DNA of 64,000 nucleotides from Populus alba (Eukaryota; Streptophyta; Magnoliopsida; Malpighiales; Salicaceae): contig NC_133289.1 in the NCBI RefSeq assembly GCF_005239225.2, forward strand, positions 15,112,889-15,176,888. Direction: 5' to 3'. Position 1 is the stretch's first letter. Each line of letters opens with the position of its first letter. Of this stretch, positions 36,442 to 49,300 are shown piece after piece. Below the pieces are notes generated by a model. The model ran no database searches, had not been told where the DNA came from, and worked only from the letters and a program-made list of their open reading frames with translations. The position numbers were made by a program, and so were the translations under genes.

Positions 36442-36800
36442 TTACGGTTGCTTTTCAAAATGCTTTTTACTTGAAAATGCATTAAAATAATATATTTTAA
36501 AAAATATATATATTTTTGATATCAACGCATTAAAATGATCTAAAACACCAAAAAAAAAAAATTAATTTGAAGCAAATAAAAAATAATAAAAAAATCATCA
36601 AATTTCTTCAAAATCGCTTTTGAAATGTAAAAACAAACAGTTTTACAAAACTCGGTTCAAAAAACATGTAAAAACTGTTTCACGAAAACTGCATTTCAAA
36701 CTCAATTTTTTAGACACAGTATAAAACACAGTTACCAAATACCTTACAGCGTTTTTTGCACCGCAAACACAAAGGCAGGTGCAAAACAGATGCAATACTA
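36442..36800 (-). mobile_element. hAT-like MITE, copy 2 (inverted to copy 1)
   Basis: The reverse complement aligns along its length with 34789-35150: TTTTGCATCTG/TTTTGCACCTG end, TTTGAAATSCAG, CAGTTTTTACATG, TTAGATCATTTTAATRC and AAAGCATTTTGAAAAGCAA. The two copies therefore form a widely spaced inverted pair around the region of other MITEs. Confidence 0.6.
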
Positions 36801-37764
36801 TTACACAGAATTTTGAGAAAGTATCCACACTTGAGACTGTCTCCATGCTCCCTCTCTGGTCCCTATTTTGGATGCACCAATTCTCAAGACTCAACACTGC
36901 ACTTCGATTGGACTTTAGACTATGGAATCATTATTAGCATTCATAAATAGCTCCGGTGTTGACAAGTCATTCATATTTCAAATTCCTAAGCATCTGTTAA
37001 AAAAAAAAAACGACTAGCCAATTGCAGTTGCCCACAACATTGAACATTTTTTGCCCTAAGCTACATAAAAAGACTGATTGATCCATGACCCTAAGAGACA
37101 ATGGCTTCTAACACATGTTTGAAAGCAAAATGGAGCTTCCAACTCTTTCCCATGTGGTCTCTTATCAATTGCTCCAATATTCCTCAATTTGAAACTTCAG
37201 TTTTGCTATAGAAACGGACTTTTGTCAACAAGCATTTATTTGGGAAGACATAGATCTTATGCTATATCAATTTCAAGTGGTGAGAACATAGCAGCTGCAA
37301 AAAATTCATGTACTAGTGGTACAAGAATTACAATATGCCCCCTATATCAAAAGACTTGGGTAAAGCATGAAATTGGGTGCCAAAACACAAAGAAGCATCT
37401 AGTTGATTTCATGCAAAAAAGATCATCATAGGTTTCAGAGTGGAATCTGGGTCAAGAAGACAAAATTGGTTCAGTAGCTGAAAAGGGGACGAAAATCCAT
37501 CATAACAATCGTCTTCGTTCCAAAATAAGAATAGCAAGCAAACACTCAAAGTCACAATGTCAGTGTTTTATGTTAAGTTGTCACCATTTTTTTCTCAGAG
37601 TTGGCAATGTGGGATATTTACATCATCCACTAACAAGTAATGCCATATTACCTCAGTTTTATATTTTTGTTAAATATCTCACAAGAGTATAGTTCATAGG
37701 GAAATAAATTTCAAGGGAATAGAATTACCTTTCACCTCAATAATGAGCAGTGTAATACTACTTC
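36801..37764. other. 3' flank of the syntaxin-6-like gene
   Basis: This probably includes that gene's 3' UTR next to 37764. The sequence is less AT-biased than the MITE nest and has some short open frames (for example 37189-37431 on +) with no recognisable domain. Nothing else is supported. Confidence 0.4.
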
Positions 37765-40700
37765 TCAAGCTGAATAAACTAGAAAAGGCACTGCAGAGAG
37801 AAGCAAGTTAATAACCTTAATCAGTGTAATGTTAAACAAGGATTCAAGCATGGGCAATAAAACAACATAAAAAAATATGAATTACAACAGTTCTCTCTAT
37901 CATTAAAAAAACACAGGAGCTCAAATTTCCAATCTATTTCCTCGGTTCACAAATTGAAGCCACAAGTACAAAATAAAGATGGGACAAGTGATCCATATCA
38001 TTCACAGGATCGTTCTATTACACCTACATGTCCAAATTGCGAATGAGACTATGATGTTCTCTTTTCCTTTTTGTGTTTTGACAAAAGAGAAGGTTATGAT
38101 GATGGCATCACCTTTTTCAAATTTACTTCATGTGTAAGCACTTAGAGGACTTGACAAACCCAGTTATTTAAAATGCTCCTTTGATCAGAAACAAATGTTC
38201 CCTTAGACCAAAATCTCATCCACAGACACATGTCATGTAGGAAATGTTGAAATGATAATAGTCAGGATTTCAATGCTAGGTAAATACTTCCAAAGTACAT
38301 TTTTTGTTGAGCTAAAATAATGTAAAGAATGACAAATGAGCTAGCAAAGTTGACAGAACAATCAGATATTTCTCACTGATCAAAGAAAGAAGTTCCTTAT
38401 CATGTGATGGGACCAAATTAAACAAAAAGGCTCCTAATATCTACAACGGTTGAATGCCTGTCTAACAGAAGATGAGCTTCAGGAATTTTGGATTTGAAAA
38501 TTCTGGTTAACATATTTCATAGAAAAAGTAGACAATTCTGATGAGAAGTTAAAAGTTGGATATCATATTTCATAGAAAGGACTTCTAAGCTTAACCTGGT
38601 AACTTGAAATGCATTTTCAACAAGATAAACCAAACAAGTAAAGGAGTAGTAAAATGATGGCATGAGGATGAGATTGTTGGTAGTTTGCTTGATCAATTAA
38701 GACATATGGTATCATTATAGTAGTGCTTGTAAGCACCTGTGAATCTAGCAGCAAAAAAGCATTCTGTGCAGAAATTGGTTTTGGATATGCTAAATATCCA
38801 AACCTAACCATCGAATGATATCTCCAAGGAGCTAACAATTTTAAATTAATGGAACCACATCTTCTGTTAAGGCCAAAAGTAACAACAAAATATCTGCTTA
38901 GTTCAATATGACATCATTAAGCCAGTAAATTGTCTTTAACTACATAACTTCCTAGAGTATATACTTGTTCAACAATGTCCACAATACCGGATCATTCCAA
39001 TATGTTGATCAGTGGTCTCAAATTAAGTATTGTCTCCAATACCAGATGCTGGCTATGTGCTTTGATCAGCTAGTACAAGGGGAGAACCGAGAGAATGGTG
39101 TTTGGCAATCATTTTTCAACAAAATAGTGCATGAAGTTCAAAAGAATCAAGAGCTTACCAATTAAGAAAATGCTGAGCATTAAAGCAAGAGTAAGTTGGA
39201 TGGAACAGCTGAACTGCAGGTGCAGTGGGGTTTGCAATTGCCTTTGGAAACCACCAGTCTGACCAGAGAGCTGCAGAAGGTTAAAATTTTATAATATCTC
39301 TTGGGAATCTTCCAAAACATAATGATTTGTAAAGTAAAAAAAAAACAAATAGATCTTGACAATTGCACAAATACTGATCCATTTAGATTGAAAATAATAT
39401 GAGAAGCCATCCCAGCCTTCACTTTCACAATTATAATGCAAAAGGAACATTTATTTCAGACAGATAAATAATCCATTTTCACATATCATAAGCAATTAAC
39501 TATTTCACCTGATTGAACAAAGTAATCGATCCCTTTGCCCGAGAATGTTCTCCAAACCTTTGCTTCCAGAAGAAAGGTTTGTACCCTTTTTCTTTAGGAG
39601 TGGCCTCAACACTTGACTTCATTTTGTCCCTTTGTTTGTCATCACGAGCAACCACGAATTTCATAGAACCAGTATTTGGTGAACTCCATGTTCTCCTTGA
39701 ACCAGTTGTTTTATCAACTTGACTGATTATATCATCCTTCATTCCAAGATTTTCTTTCTCTTGTATATCTATAATAAATTCTCCATTTTTATTATCAGTA
39801 ATGAATTCATTTTCATCAGAAGTACCTCTACTACAGGTGGGCCCAGAGTTATGGTCCACTTTTTTTCTCTTATGAGGGTTCTCTCTAGGAGAACCTTTCA
39901 TGGGAGATTTGGCCGTGGTGCAATCATCTTTCACATTCTCTGGAATTTGGATGGTTCCAGATAGAAACATGGCTAAATCATCACATTCTTCTTTATCTAG
40001 ATTCACCCATCGAAAAGGTCGCTTTCCTTCCCCAATAAAAGCTTCCCTTAGAGCTGCTTCAACAAGAGTTATTTGACTTTCAATAGCAGTGACAAATTGC
40101 TTATGCCTAGATGCGGTGAAATCATCAGAACAATGTCCACGGCTCAACTGAACAGCCCTCTCAAACTCCTCCAACTGTTTCATGGTTCAAAGATCAATGA
40201 TACAGGGGAAAATGGAGAAACAAATGAAAAGAGAGAACTATTAGCGAAAAAGAAATCAGTCAACTGTAAGAATTGAAAACAAAATTTATAGTGATTTCCT
40301 AGCACTCAGTTCATTTGGCTAGGGTTTGCAGTAAAAGGGGTAAAAGTATTATGATACTTAATAATATTGATAAGTGAAATTTAGGAAAAAGCACACACTC
40401 TAAGCAAGGGATTCAAAGTTGGATGAGTTGAGGTTAGCTTTTCATCTGTCAGATGTAAATAATAGAAAACATAGAATTGGAAATACTCCTTCAACTGAAG
40501 TTTAACATTCAATATACTGAAAAGTAGTTCAAAGAAACGGATTCAGAGAGGCATGTAATAAATTTAGAGGTTTGAAGAACGAAATACACCTGCCATTTGG
40601 CGGTGCCTAAAGCAGTTTGGAGCTCTCTGGAGAGTTGATCCAAATCCTCTGGTTTTGATCCCTCTCTCTTCTCTCTTGTCCACATTCTATATGCTGATTC

Positions 40701-41426
40701 CATCCTGCCAAAAACAAAAATAACCAAAACTGCTTCAATTTCAGTTCAATAGAAGTCTAAGAGCATATGAGCATTCTAATAATTATCAAGTTTGTAGCAC
40801 AAGAATAACTTGTTGATTTCATTAGAATGCAGAGCTACCTGCCTTCAAAGAGCACAAGAATAACTTTCTGCTAGTGAAAATTGAAAACTCTCCAAAATTA
40901 CAGGAAATAGAATTTATGATACTTGAAGATCAACAATTTCAAAGATAGGAATATATAGTCATGCATTACAAAACAAACAACACAAACCCCAAATTTTCAC
41001 ATCAACAAGACCTGAAAAACAAAGAAATAAGGCACGCATCCGCATATTTGGTGCTAAACTTTAAATTGAAGAGTTTGACATCACAACACATTTACAAACA
41101 CATTCCATAAACTAAATAGGCAGAAATTCCAACCAAGAAAACCCCAAAATCTACAAGACAACCTTTAAAACAGAGCAATAAACACACATCCAGACAACCT
41201 CAGGAGCAAAACATATAATAAACATCAGTATGCAGCATGCAAAACCCAATTCAAAATACAATCCATAGTCGTAAAACTGGAGAAACCAAACAAATTGTTG
41301 TACCGAACAAATATAGAATGTAAAGCATGAAACGAAAACGTACACATCAGCAGATTCCTGAACCTCCTCTGCAGCAGAAAAGAAAGCATCTTTTTGCCAT
41401 AGATCGAAGCTGTTAGCTACCATCAT
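37765..41426 (-). CDS. Tail-anchored protein with syntaxin-6 N-terminal domain (plant syntaxin/t-SNARE family)
   Basis: Five coding exons on the minus strand: 41344-41426, 40590-40704, 39509-40174, 39159-39270 and 37765-37790. All introns are GT-AG and phases agree, giving 333 residues. It starts MMVANSFDLWQKDAFFSAAE. Residues ~7-105 form the syntaxin-6/SYP6 N-terminal helical bundle (ADVMESAYRMW, ALGTAKWQLEEFERAV, RHKQFVTAIESQITLVEAAL). A conserved FRWVNLDKEECDDLAMFLSG box and a long charged, Ser-rich linker (~135-280) with RRTWSSPNTG and KPFFWKQR follow. At 311-332 is a single hydrophobic tail anchor (SIQLTLALMLSIFLIVPFLV). Relatives are called syntaxin/t-SNARE family proteins of endomembranes, but I see no canonical Qc-SNARE heptad motif, so a fusion role is unproven. 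The tiny last exon (8 codons) completes the anchor; without it translation would run 16 codons into the intron to a TGA. Confidence 0.88.
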
Positions 41427-41526
41427 CTTCTTCACTTCAAATTCAACAACAAAACAAACGCAATAAGAAACCCGTTCAGGCACAAACAGAAACCCAAAAA
41501 TTATCAACAAATGTTTTTCTTTTTTG

Positions 41527-42229
41527 CTTTGCTTGGACGGATATGCTTTCTTTTCTCTCTTCTCTCTTCTCTCTCTCTCTTCTCTTCTGTACTAAGAAGA
41601 AGCAAAGAATGAGAGAGAAGAGAGGACAGATGAAAGAAAGCAAGAAAGAAAGAGACGTTTAAGCAAATTCTTCAGTCTCTCTCTTTATTTTTTATTTTTT
41701 GAAAAAAATAAAAATACTATGCCTCCATTTCTTCCTTATGTGGCGTGCTCGCTCTGTAGATGAAAGATTGTGCCCTTATTTTATTATTTCCTATTAATTT
41801 AAAAAAATGGAAAAACCATGCAATAAATTTAAGTGGTTCTATCTTCTGTTTACAGTTTCATGTTATTACTGTTTATTATTATTATTATTATTATTATTAT
41901 TGATAGCACTAACATGTTCTTTATACTTTTTAGACTTCAACTACTATATTCGTCAGCGCTTCTCGTATGGGTTAGAACTTAGAACTACTTTTTTTTAAAT
42001 ATTCAGAGTATTTAATTTTTTTATAATATTATTAAATTCAATTAAATAGTTTCATTTTAAAATCTAAATTACGAGTTGTTATCCAACTCAAGTTTTAAAT
42101 TAAATTATATAAAAGCTTATATAAAATGAATCATTTAATTTAATGGATTCATAGATAGTTTAAATTACTTATAAAAATATGACATAATTTTAAAAAAAAA
42201 CTTTATAAAAATAATTTTTTTTATATTGA
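41527..42229. other. 5' region of the syntaxin-6-like gene and spacer
   Basis: A CT-rich stretch (41538-41586 on +, so GA-rich in the gene's sense) and AG-rich sequence to about 41655 lie 100-230 bp upstream of the ATG and are probably leader/core promoter. A TTA microsatellite is at about 41873-41901. No clear TATA box was assigned. Confidence 0.4.
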
Positions 42230-43287
42230 GACGATACCAAATTGAATCGACCTTGATCACTCTGTGATCCTAGGTCATAGAATTCAATGGGTTTAATAAC
42301 TTTTTTGTTTCTATAAATTACTTTTATTTAATTTTATGATAAAATTAAATGATTGTAAAATCAAGCACCAACCCTAAAAAAAATATTTATTTAAAATTGT
42401 GATAACCCTATAGAAAATAAAAAAAATAAACCATGAATTCTTTTTCTCAACTAGTTCAATATTAAAGAAGAATGAAATAAAAAACAATTAGAAAAATCAA
42501 GGGACTAAAAACTAGAAAAAAAAAAATCTGGTTTGATGGGTAAACCCGTTAAGCCTATGAATCGGGTAACTTGGGTAAATAAGTCAAACCCATAAACCGG
42601 GTAATGAACTCCATTGAAATTAATAACTTTTTTTTTTATCTAAACTATTGTTTTTATTTAATTATATGATAATAAAAATAGACAATCGTACAAATCAAGC
42701 GTTAAACCAATAGTGAGACTTTTTTTGAAGACTATGATAACCTCATAGAAAGCAAAACAAAACAAATTATGAAACTCAATTCTCAATCAATTCAATATCG
42801 AATGATAAAATACAATTTTTTTTAAAAAAAGTTAAACTTGCTAAACCCGTCAATAGGTCCATGGATTTTCTAAAATTTAATAACATGTTTTTTTTTAACT
42901 ATATGATAAAAAAAAATATACAACCATGTAATCTAGTTAAATTAGACAGAAAAAAGAAGAAGAAAGAAACCCTGCTAAACTTGCGAACTCCACAAATTTT
43001 AATAACTTAGTTTTTTTTTTTAAATAGTTTTTATTTAACTAAATTTTTTTAAAAATAAATCATACCACGATGTTAAAATATTTTCTTGATACCGCAATAA
43101 TTATATAAAAGACAAATCAAAATAAATTATCAACAATAAAACCCCATAAACACATTTTATAAGGATTAAATTAAAAAAAAATCAATAACCAAAAGGAAGG
43201 GAAAAAAAGGTCAAAATAAAAAAAACAATTGTGATCCAAAATGCTAATGGGTGTGGGGAAACCATGTTTTCCTCGCACCTTTTAGAC

Positions 43288-43700
43288 ATCGTTTAGGAAC
43301 GCGTGCAAACCATGTTCCCAAAAAATTAAATTTTTTTTGGGTAAAATTTAATATGATTTGTATGTTTTGGATCGTTTTGATGTGCTGATGTCAAAAATAA
43401 TTTTTTTAAAAAATAAAAAAGCATCATTGACATGCATTTCGGCACGAAAAGTTATTTGAAAAAGCAACCGCTACCACACTACCAAACATACTTAGGGGTT
43501 TCTTGAAAGTGTGGTAGCGATTATTTTTAAAAGTGTTTTTTGCTCGGAAATACATCAAAATAATATTTTTTATTTTTTTAATTATTTTTAACATTAGTAC
43601 ATCAAAACGATATAAAACAATACAAAGAAAATTAATTTTAAGCAAAAAAAATTCAAATTTTTAAGAAATATGGTTTCAACCATGTTTCTAAATAGTCACT
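43288..43700. mobile_element. Two MITEs in head-to-head orientation
   Basis: Positions ~43288-43487 and ~43497-43700 are related but inverted. The inner ends read CGCTACCACACTACC and GTGTGGTAGCG, and both contain the family marker ACATYAGYACATCAAAACGAT (inverted in the first). This is a non-coding MITE family, also seen near 44130-44357 and 59400-59570. Confidence 0.6.
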
Positions 43701-44129
43701 TAGCTTTATATTAATTAGAAGAAAAACAAAACTTTGCTAAACCAGCGAACCGGAACAACCACGATTACCTCGTTAAACTCACAAACAAGGTCAATTAATT
43801 CCACAAAGTTTAATAACCTAATTTTTTCTTAAATAATTTTTTTTTATTTAACTAAATGTTTTTTAAAAAATAAACCATACCATGATGTTGGAATATTTTT
43901 CTAATACCAACCCAATGATAAAATATTTTTTTTGATATCGCGATAATCAAATAAAGGATATATTAAAATAAATTATCAACTCTAAATCCCCATAAACACA
44001 TCATATAAAGACTAAATTAAAAAAAAATCAATAACCAAAGGAAAAAAAAAAGGAGTCAAAATAAAAATAAAAAAGTATGATTCACAATGCTAATGGGTGT
44101 AGGGAAATTGTGTTTTCCCACACCTTTTA

Positions 44130-44357
44130 GGGGTATTTAAGAGTATGGTAGTAGTTACATTTAAAAGTTATTTTTGCTTGAAAATGCATCAAAATAATAT
44201 TTTTTTTTATTATTTAAAAATTATTTTTGACATCAGCTCATCAAAACGATAAAAAAACATACAAAAAAAATTAATTTTAAGCAAAAAAAATTAATTTTAA
44301 GCAAAAAAAAATTTTTAGGAAATGTGGTTTCAACCATGTTCCCAAATAGTCACTTAG
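44130..44357 (+). mobile_element. MITE, same family as 43497-43700
   Basis: GAGTATGGTAGTAGTTAC at its left, GACATCAGCTCATCAAAACG in the middle and GGTTTCAACCATGTTCCCAA with TAGTCACTTAGC at the right match 43497-43700 in the same orientation. A short internal duplication (TTAATTTTAAGCAAAAAAAA, twice) is visible near 44270-44310. Confidence 0.6.
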
Positions 44358-44790
44358 CTTTATATTAATTGGAAAAAAAAAAAAGGTACTTTGCTAAACC
44401 CGTAAATCAGGGGCAACTAAGGTTACCTCGTTAAACTCACAAATCGAGTCATTGACCGCACAAAGTTTAATAACCTAATTTTTTTTTGAAATCATTTTTT
44501 ATTTAACTATATTTTTTTAAAAAATAAATCATACCGTGATGTTGATATATTTTCTAATACCAACCTAATGCTAATATATTTTTTTTTATATTGTGATAAC
44601 CATATAAAAAGTAAATTAAAATAAATTATCAATTTTATATCTTTATAGACACATAATATAAGGACTAAATAAAAAAAATTAATAACCAAAGAAGAAAAAA
44701 AAAAGGCTCAAAATTAAAAAAAACAAAATACTACTGTAATCCACAATGCTAATGAATATGGGAAAACCATGTTCTCCTCACATCTTTGAG

Positions 44791-46375
44791 TTTTATATTT
44801 ATTTAATTAATACTTAATACTTAATAAGGTATATTTTTAAAGGAAGGTTATGTATAGAAAATCAGATTTCATAAACACAAACAACAGTTTTAATTTAAAC
44901 GAAATTATCTTCTTTTCTTTTATTATTAATCAGTGATAACATTGTACTTTAACTGCTCCATGAATTTGGATTTAAGATTCTGTATCCAATTCTGACTGTT
45001 TAAATTTCTTAAGCAAAATCCGTATTTATTTCGGCTAATTAATTGTTATTTATCCATTATCGCCCTTATCTTTAATTGTCCAAAAAAAGGTGGAAGGATG
45101 GAGATGCGGTCTTGTTTGTGCACAAGTGATTTTAATCTTAAATTAATTTTATTTTCTTGCACTTATAAAATAAAATAAGAAAGAAGTTTAAAGAAAGGGA
45201 AAGGACAAGGAGCTGCCCCTCGGCCATAAAATTGTATTCTCCCTTTATTTTTATTTTATTTTTTCTTCTGGATAATATTTCTACTTTAGACATATATTAT
45301 ACTAATGATGCAAAGGGAATTGTTAATGATGGTTCGTGAAGATGAAGGACATGAAAAAAAGGTAAGGTGGTCCGTCCTCCTCCTTCCTCCTAGTCATAAC
45401 CTCACTAACCACCGCTTCAACAACCACTCCTTTTATATATATATATGTGTGTGTGTGTGTGTGGTAGGAGGGAGCAAATTGGAAGAAGCCTGCCCAGCAG
45501 CAATTGCTGTTGAATTTAGTTTTTTCTTGCTTGAAATTCCAGTGAAGAGTAGATATTTTGTCTTAAAAACAAGTGGGCAAAGGCCAATACGCTGGCAACC
45601 AGCTGGTGGTTGTGGTTCGTTAAGGTTCTATTCCCATGTTTGATTTGTCGGCACGGACCTAACTCCATGATAGACAAGATTTGAGGTGGCAGTGGTTTCT
45701 TTTTCTTGATCTTGCCTGCTGCTCAATTAACTAGAGTGAAAATTCTTTAGTATTCGATGAGTTTATGACATTCTAATAGAGGGTTGCTCCTTTTTACCTT
45801 CTCTTCCAAGCAAGACACTTCTTCTAAACTGGTTTTGTGTGGTCTGAATCGCTAGAGTTCTGCTCTCCCCATAGACCACATGGTTTGTGGAGTAGCTTGT
45901 TAGGTAGACAACTCCAAAATCACACACCAATTGATTTAATCACTCAACAAGATTCTCTCAGCAATTTCTATTCAAATTCAACAAATCTATAGAAGAAACA
46001 AGACTATAAATCATGATTTGGTATGCTTGAAAACCTTTTATTTGTCAAGTCAAATCCGGGCATCCGTATCTAATCTCCAACATAATGTAGCCTCTCTTGA
46101 TTTACTATTATTTTAATCTGCCACACATCCAAACGCAAAAACAAAGAGCATCCTTCCCCTAAGACCACCCATTTGTCCATTCCCTTGCATAAAAATAAAA
46201 ATTATGGAGGCTTGAGACACCAAAAGGCCATTGACCTTGTGGTGTAACAATAATTAAAGATTTATGCGTCATGATCAGTACGCTCCATCTACGTTAATTT
46301 TTATCATGGCTTTTAGGTTGGGGAGGATACATCCCAGGATTGAAGCAGACACATTGTGCTTTCAAGCCAGCTCAT
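44791..46375. other. Spacer 3' of the SET-domain gene
   Basis: A TA/TG microsatellite lies at about 45436-45463. The open frame across it on + (45305-45643) has no recognisable domain. The part adjoining 46375 should be the 3' UTR of the minus-strand SET gene. Nothing else is supported. Confidence 0.4.
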
Positions 46376-49300
46376 CTAAAGCTCAGACAATTCATCTTGC
46401 ACCAAGTTGAGACCCGCGGCACATGATGTTAAAATTGAGGAGACAATCCTTCTTTGTAGATCTTTGAACTCCAATGCCAGCTTCACATCCCAGCTAGCAT
46501 CATCACTGCAAGGATGACATAAAACCTTCCATTAAAATTTTAAACGTAAATAATTTGTTTCATAACAGACATGTTCTAAGCTATTTGATGAATAGAGAAT
46601 TCGTTACCTGTCGACAAGATCTGTGTCACCAAGATTTTCCATCATGCTACTGAAGGTTGACTGAAGATCTTTGAGAACTTCTATTTCATTCTCCAGGTTT
46701 GATATCTCCTAATTTTACAAGTACACAGAAACAGATATCAAAGTCAAGCAGGGTTAAAGAAAAATATATTCAAAGTTAAGCCAATTTAGGAAATATGCAT
46801 AGAAATTACAATGGTCTTGGCGTGTGGTGCGGGACTCCGAGCTCCACGTAGATAATCCAATAATGGAGATGGCAAGCCATAATAGAATATATTATGGTTG
46901 TTTGAGAACCAAGTTCCCCTCACCATGTGAGAAGTCCAGCTCGATGTTGGGCAACCCTCAATACAATAAGCATCGCCAACATCAATATCTGCACATGTTT
47001 GTGAGTGAGTGAGTACTGACTCTAAGTTCATAGAAGGAAACAATAACCCTGAATGATAGAACTTCAAATTCCCAAGCATTGGTTACGATTTTTCCTTTGT
47101 AGGGTGTTTGGGGCAAAGAAGATTACCCAATGGAATTACATCATATGGATTGTCTCCTTGAGGCATGAAACCATAGAATGTAATTAGATGTGAACTAGAG
47201 AAGTTTCCATAGCTAAGGCAGCATTGCTCTCCAAAACAAGAAGGCCGTGTGAGTGGGAATTTCAGTGTATTTGTTGCAGAATCTACTTTACCATAGTGAA
47301 CGATGTGTGGGTAGAGCTGCAAAGAAAGGTTTCAGAACATGAACAAGAAGCATGCTTCTCCAAAATGGTGTAAAGGTATGATAAGAAAGTCGAGAATAAT
47401 AAAACAAACAGCAAAACACTTTGCATGTGAACAACCATGCAATTAACCCCAGAAGCCCAACACAGGAGTAAAATGATCATAACTACGGACTATCAGCTTT
47501 TTGGGAAGCAAAATATTGAGAATTCGACAAAAGTATATCCTAGCATAAATGAATTAGATCATGGTGTCAGTTTTCAAGTTAACAAAATCAACAAAGAGAT
47601 CAGCATAAGGGTGGCAGAATATATAATAGTGGCTCCAGTCCAGGCATGTTATTCAGAAGCAAATTCCACTACCTTTGGGAGCCTTAAGTTTAGTCTAAAC
47701 TAGATAGATATAAAAATACACAGCTAAGCACAAAAAAATGGTGAAACCAGGAAGGAATGGTATACCGAATGGTTAAGAAAGCCTGCAATAGGAATCAAGC
47801 AAGTCCTCAGTTTTCCATCAACAAACATAACTTTCATGCTATTAGAGTACCACAGTTCACAAGCCCATAAGAATTGCTCCCATGTGTAGAGCTCTGGCAA
47901 AAATACTTCAGGATAATTTTTGCACAGTGGAGGAACCAGCTCATCATATTGAACTCGCAAGTGCTGTGAAAATTGGAGGTAACAAATAAACCACATTAAG
48001 GTGTTATTTCTTAAATTCCAAAAAACATATACTGCTGCACATGTAAAATCAGTGAGAACCATTGCTTTGATGAAATCCTAATGGAAAAAAGTCAGAAATT
48101 TTATTTCCATATTCAGACTCACAAATGAAAGCATAAATTTAAATAACACAATGTTTTCCCATCTATATGCATATAAAAGTAAAACATAAAATATTTTGAA
48201 CATTTTATGATGCTATAATTAACGTCTTGGAAAGATTGCAAGGCACAGCCTGCTTCTGATATACAGCAAGTATCCCTTAATCGCATAACAGTTCAATGAT
48301 TTGGCAAATAGAGATCCTACAAACTCCAAATTTTTTTTTTCTTAAGGGTTTCATTCCTTAATATAATAGCTTGTGACATTTGATGCATCAGAGATCAGCA
48401 AACTAGCATCAGATCGTTAAAAAACAGAGGTCATCTAACAGTATCAATATTCTTTGCCCGCACTCTAGTGTCCCTTGTAAGAAGCAAAGTTTTAACAAAT
48501 AAAAACATCATTTTGCATGCCATATTACCTCTTTTGCTTGCATTATCTCCTCTAAAAGCAAGGTTCCATCCAAAGCCATGATTGCATCAACTCCAAAGCT
48601 CAGCCCTGTATAAATTCAAAAAGGAGATGAGGGAATTGAAGCCATAAAAGCAGAATAAGCAAATTTTAGAATTAAGAAAAAGGGGTTTGCCATACTCGCT
48701 CCTGCAAGAGTGGGAGACTGGGATGAGAACTCTGGAGACTCTGTTACCCTTCAGCAATTTAGCTTGAGATAGCTATTCTAATGCATCAAAGTTACATTTT
48801 CTTCGTTGCAAGCTTGCAACTTCATACTTTTTTACTATTGCACTAGACAACAGCCTTGATACAATCAGACATGAATGTTTTTCCCCCAAAATAGTATACA
48901 CTTAATTGAAGATGAAATTAATACTTAGAGATCAACAAATCAGCTTCACTTCCAAAATGCTCAAGCGATAAGATTTTAAGATTACCCTTTGTAGAAGGAT
49001 CATGAACTTGCCATCAACAAAGTTTCAATTTTAGAACCCCCCCTAAATTATATGATTGTTACACGCATCAGAATTTTAGCATTAACTAAAGGGGACAAAT
49101 GCATCTCAAAGCAATAACTAAAGATTAGTATCTTATTTCATGTTAGTTGCTTCCAAGTTGACAAAGTATCATTGACAAAGTGTAGCAGATCAAAGGGGAA
49201 TACCAGTCTTGAATTCCTCTGGCAGAGTGTCAAAGTAAATCTTGAATTTTGAAGAACAGTTGTGCCTCTCCTTCATGCTCCATAGTAACAACATGGTCTC

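Larger units (their letters stand above)
42230..44790. repeat. Degenerate repeat array with MITEs at unit junctions
   Basis: Similar AT-rich blocks recur. Each has a TTTAATAACYT start followed by a T-run, TATTTAACTA or similar, ATAAACCATACCATGATGTTG, a GCGATAATCA-like piece, ATAAATTATCAACTC, CCCCATAAACACAT, AATCAATAACCAAAGG and CACAATGCTAATGGGTGT. The best three start near 42997, 43817 and 44465; two more diverged blocks precede them (about 42280 and 42620). Spacing differs because MITEs lie between blocks. Open frames here are short and unsupported. Confidence 0.6.

Noticed and set aside
39500..40183. Treating this stretch as a complete single-exon gene starting MKQLEEF
   Set aside because: The flanks are a splice acceptor (CATGAAACAG) and donor (CAG/GTGAAA). 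Joining with neighbouring exons restores the known family order, so it is exon 3 of a larger gene.
41151..41510. 119-codon minus-strand frame starting MLIIFGF
   Set aside because: It is exon 1 of the syntaxin-6-like gene plus leader and intron read through. The family start MMVANSF at 41426 and the donor at 41343 explain it.
45305..45643. 112-codon + frame crossing a TA/TG microsatellite
   Set aside because: The microsatellite translates to YIYICVCVCV. No domain, and the flanking composition is not coding-like.
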